Of a DNA stretch of 64,000 bases, positions 62,701-64,000 are shown in pieces. How positions within the stretch are numbered: the stretch's first letter is position 1; each line of letters opens with the position of its first letter. Made by a program: the position numbers and the translations under genes. The stretch is taken from the NCBI GenBank assembly GCA_904420015.1, contig CAJFTS010000008.1:1-64000 (forward strand), in the 5' to 3' direction. Origin of the DNA: an uncultured Clostridia bacterium (GTDB lineage: Bacteria > Bacillota > Clostridia > Oscillospirales > Acutalibacteraceae). The notes under the pieces are model-generated. The model had not been told where the DNA came from, did not search any database, and saw nothing but the letters and a program-made list of their open reading frames with translations.

Positions 62701-64000
62701 GAAGAGAGCCTTTCGCAGGAGATCGTGGTGGAAACGGCTACCTTGCCCACCGATCCGCTCAAGGATAAGCTTGAGGAAGCCCAGGCCATCGAGGAAGGAA
62801 ATTACACCCTTGAGAGCTATGAAGCGTTGCAGGAGGCCATCCTTGCCGCAGAAAAGCTGCTCGAAAACCCGGATGCGGTGACCGAGGCGCAGGTGATCGA
62901 GGCGGTTGCCGCGCTGCAGCAGGCCATCGACGGCTTGCGGGAATTCGTTCCCTATCTGGTGCTTGACGCACCCGACCGTGTGACCCGCGGCGATTGCTTC
63001 TATGCGGACGTTAAGCTTGCCACCCGTACCGGGGAGCTGCAGGAGCTTCCTTATCAGGCAGCCTTGCAGGCGGACGATCCCGCTGTCCTCACCATCCAGG
63101 AGGACGGCAGTGTGCTTGCCAAGAAGGCGGGTTCCACCGTGCTGCGTGCTTCCTATGCCGACCTGGAGGCATTACAGGAGGATATCTTAAAGACCTATCT
63201 GGCCGCATTGTCGGCAGAAACCCTCTATTCCAATGACTTCACCAACCCCGACATGAGCGCCTTTGTGGGCAAGAATGCGGGGAACCTCACCGTTAACGGC
63301 GGCGTTCTCCATGTGGGCAACGGCGTAACCGCCTACTATAACGGCGAAGGCGCGAAGGAATGGAAAAACTACAAATATTCCGGCACCCTTACGCTTGGCG
63401 AGCTGAGTCCCGACGTGATCCTGCGCGCCCAAGATGAAAAGAACCACATGATGGTCAGCTTCGGTTACAAGTCCATGATCCTCTACACCTGCGTCGACGG
63501 CGCCTATGTGGAGAAGGCGAATGTCCCGTATGCCGTCTTGGCGGTGGGCGATCGGGTGGACTTTGAGATTTATGCCATCGGTAACACCTATGTCGTCTAT
63601 GTCAACGGCGCTTTGGTCACCGTCTATCAGGACGATACCTATTCGGTCGGCTCGGTCGGCTTGCGAACCTCCAGCAAGGCCAGCTATACCGCCGATTCCA
63701 TCCAGGTCCAGCTTCTCGAGGACAGCCTTGCCCAGGAGATCGTGGTAGAGGAGAAGCCGGTGACCGCTGCGGCGGATAAGGCGGTCTATGCCGTCAACGA
63801 GCCCATCACCGTGACGGTCATCGCGGCCGACGACCTGCAGCGCGCGATCCTGCGCAGCGAAAACGGCTCCTATCTTGCCACCCAGTGGACCAAGGAATCC
63901 CTCGGAAACGGCGACGCAAGGTATACCATGACCTTTGCTCTGGGTACCAAGGGAAGCCGGGAGCTGGATGTAATGCTAAGGGATATGGACGGGACCGACC
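59722..64000 (+). CDS. large secreted modular carbohydrate-active protein (3' truncated by the window)
   Basis: At least 1426 residues, open to the window end. A Sec signal peptide (about 1-31, ending TALAD). Residues about 40-670: a catalytic-looking helical toroid plus beta-sandwich region with DSGNHDLVQSSSFY and SRSYKNYYSVQG, similar in outline to uncharacterised (alpha/alpha)-toroid lyases or glycosidases. Then a unit repeated twice with a 339-residue period: FIVAR-type helices (about 673-735; 1012-1074), a Big-like sandwich (about 738-825; 1077-1165) and a jelly-roll lectin-like domain (about 830-993; 1169-1332), for example LYSNDF...VILRAQDEKNHMMVSFG. A further sandwich starts near 1347. 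It probably degrades extracellular polysaccharide; substrate unknown. Confidence 0.8.
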   Translation, partial: MKKGRALFRTCLALVLSLQMVASTMAFTALADTKPIAPAASDSARLPGEGADAETVAVYQAFKDRQMEQINHYVDNPSVPIEDGEGGTGEWGEAADSAAWAKAGYMFAALWANRDVERANQYVVSLCKDYPPTPGTQSYLTYFCMNLMMRTWFSFSDQSELYPGRLTKEAQAALEDWFWQYLSINDGIPTGNEFSEEHILIKDSGNHDLVQSSSFYVGSQLLISSGNYADKTIGGRTLQQYHDTWAEHLRKFFDIRGRKGLIAEAASPSYPKFTMDSLLSIYDFGMEEDVHALCEAFLDNYYTDLIMETYQSRGGARSRSYKNYYSVQGIADAGNFYNYVQFGIPEYEHAYTTGTSKCHPSMLSTCATSYQAPYVLYDFAVHPEDKGSYLYESTPLGRGGNGSTYKALLPSKTLKQTYVTPDYILGAVTIDRTEEYMKIHTQNKWMGAVFEGGLAEGQYDSRVYVIGNGTSHMGEIEGYEDRGTTGYNEIDGIGSQGALLVQGIPERTNSDDTLVYISNDLYSTKVEEDGWLFAYDPDGTGYVAVKPSRGSIKSTVDFIGGKYINFTEDFVPIVIQCASKSDYATFAAFIAAVKATESGWTGNTFRYQNLKGEVLEMSTEQNVLPKKNGVPVDLTPELMYNSPYVKGVYNSGIVTVTNTKNETFTIDFNVPADPLRSKLIEAKAIVADEYSIESYAALQTAIQEAQKVYDNPDAGESQILAAIEILQTAIDSLEPFTPETVLDAPEWVSLGQVFTPSIKLTSRTGELEDLPYSTVLTVDDPDRLSIGANNRVTAVGKGATVLHASFDDYSQLPSDILYAYLNGLTAQTLYSNDFSDSDMSAFKGKNPNNLVVSDGILNVGNGVTAYYTGEGAKEWRNYKYSGKIKFGNLGPDVILRAQDEKNHMMVSFGIKSLIIYTCVNGTYEAQADIPYSCLAADGFDEFEIYAVGSTYIVYVNGVLVTIYQDDTYPAGSVGLRTSSKASYTADDLKVEILEESLSQEIVVETATLPTDPLKDKLEEAQAIEEGNYTLESYEALQEAILAAEKLLENPDAVTEAQVIEAVAALQQAIDGLREFVPYLVLDAPDRVTRGDCFYADVKLATRTGELQELPYQAALQADDPAVLTIQEDGSVLAKKAGSTVLRASYADLEALQEDILKTYLAALSAETLYSNDFTNPDMSAFVGKNAGNLTVNGGVLHVGNGVTAYYNGEGAKEWKNYKYSGTLTLGELSPDVILRAQDEKNHMMVSFGYKSMILYTCVDGAYVEKANVPYAVLAVGDRVDFEIYAIGNTYVVYVNGALVTVYQDDTYSVGSVGLRTSSKASYTADSIQVQLLEDSLAQEIVVEEKPVTAAADKAVYAVNEPITVTVIAADDLQRAILRSENGSYLATQWTKESLGNGDARYTMTFALGTKGSRELDVMLRDMDGTD

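Overview
The window reads as a chromosome segment of an anaerobic, endospore-forming, GC-rich member of the Clostridia, most like an Oscillospiraceae/Ruminococcaceae-type gut bacterium. The basis is gene content and order: spore genes (gerQ/cwlJ-like pair, CotF-like coat pair, spoIVFA-spoIVFB, pdaA-like deacetylase), oxygen-sensitive redox proteins ([FeFe]-hydrogenase-related protein, NfnAB, a Crp-linked ferredoxin), a sodium-pumping decarboxylase module (OadB/OadG), non-phosphorylating GapN, a T-box leader on tyrS, and the Firmicutes order tig-clpP-clpX-lon-ysxC. No species can be named from sequence reading alone.

Layout. 1-3.3 kb: a MarR regulator with a palindromic operator on its own promoter, a decayed ftsH copy, a MATE exporter and a PF06541 membrane protein, apparently one operon. 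3.3-7.7 kb: three leftward genes (carboxypeptidase-regulatory repeat protein, gerQ, 5'-damaged cwlJ) facing a serine recombinase and its small upstream ORF. 7.7-17.8 kb: leftward hydrogenase-related protein, then rightward addB-addA, a CPBP protease and tadA. 17.9-25.5 kb: accessory stretch with a lone radical SAM/SPASM protein, a strongly structured RNA candidate before tRNA-Arg(CCT), a frameshifted GIY-YIG-like gene, a coat-protein pair, a 1 kb gene-poor stretch, a split chromate transporter, and a divergent Crp/ferredoxin pair sharing a palindromic operator. 25.7-33.9 kb: central metabolism (gapN, oadB-oadG, galK leftward; nfnA-nfnB rightward; SRPBCC leftward). 34.2-45.8 kb: GNAT, spoIVFA-spoIVFB, two linked radical SAM-associated genes, a lipoprotein, rplS, lepB-rbgA-rnhB-yraN, a dipeptidase and thrC. 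45.9-59.3 kb: DUF1540, a phosphoesterase, tig, clpP, clpX, a 1.4 kb spacer with a 265-bp tandem repeat, lon-ysxC-lysA, T-box-tyrS, a lipoprotein and pdaA. 59.7-64 kb: a very large secreted modular protein that runs off the end.

How the genes fit together. AddAB makes the double-strand-break resection nuclease. Tig, ClpP, ClpX and Lon form a protein-folding and turnover block. RplS, RbgA, YsxC, RnhB, TyrS and TadA serve translation and ribosome assembly. GapN, NfnAB and OadBG connect carbon flow to NADPH, ferredoxin and sodium-gradient balance in a fermenter. The most unusual items are the structured RNA upstream of tRNA-Arg, the 265-bp tandem repeat between clpX and lon, the damaged cwlJ beside a recombinase, and the Crp-type operator placed at exactly -41.5 of the ferredoxin promoter. 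Nearly all starts were chosen from Shine-Dalgarno spacing; family assignments come from recognised motifs and were not checked by database search.
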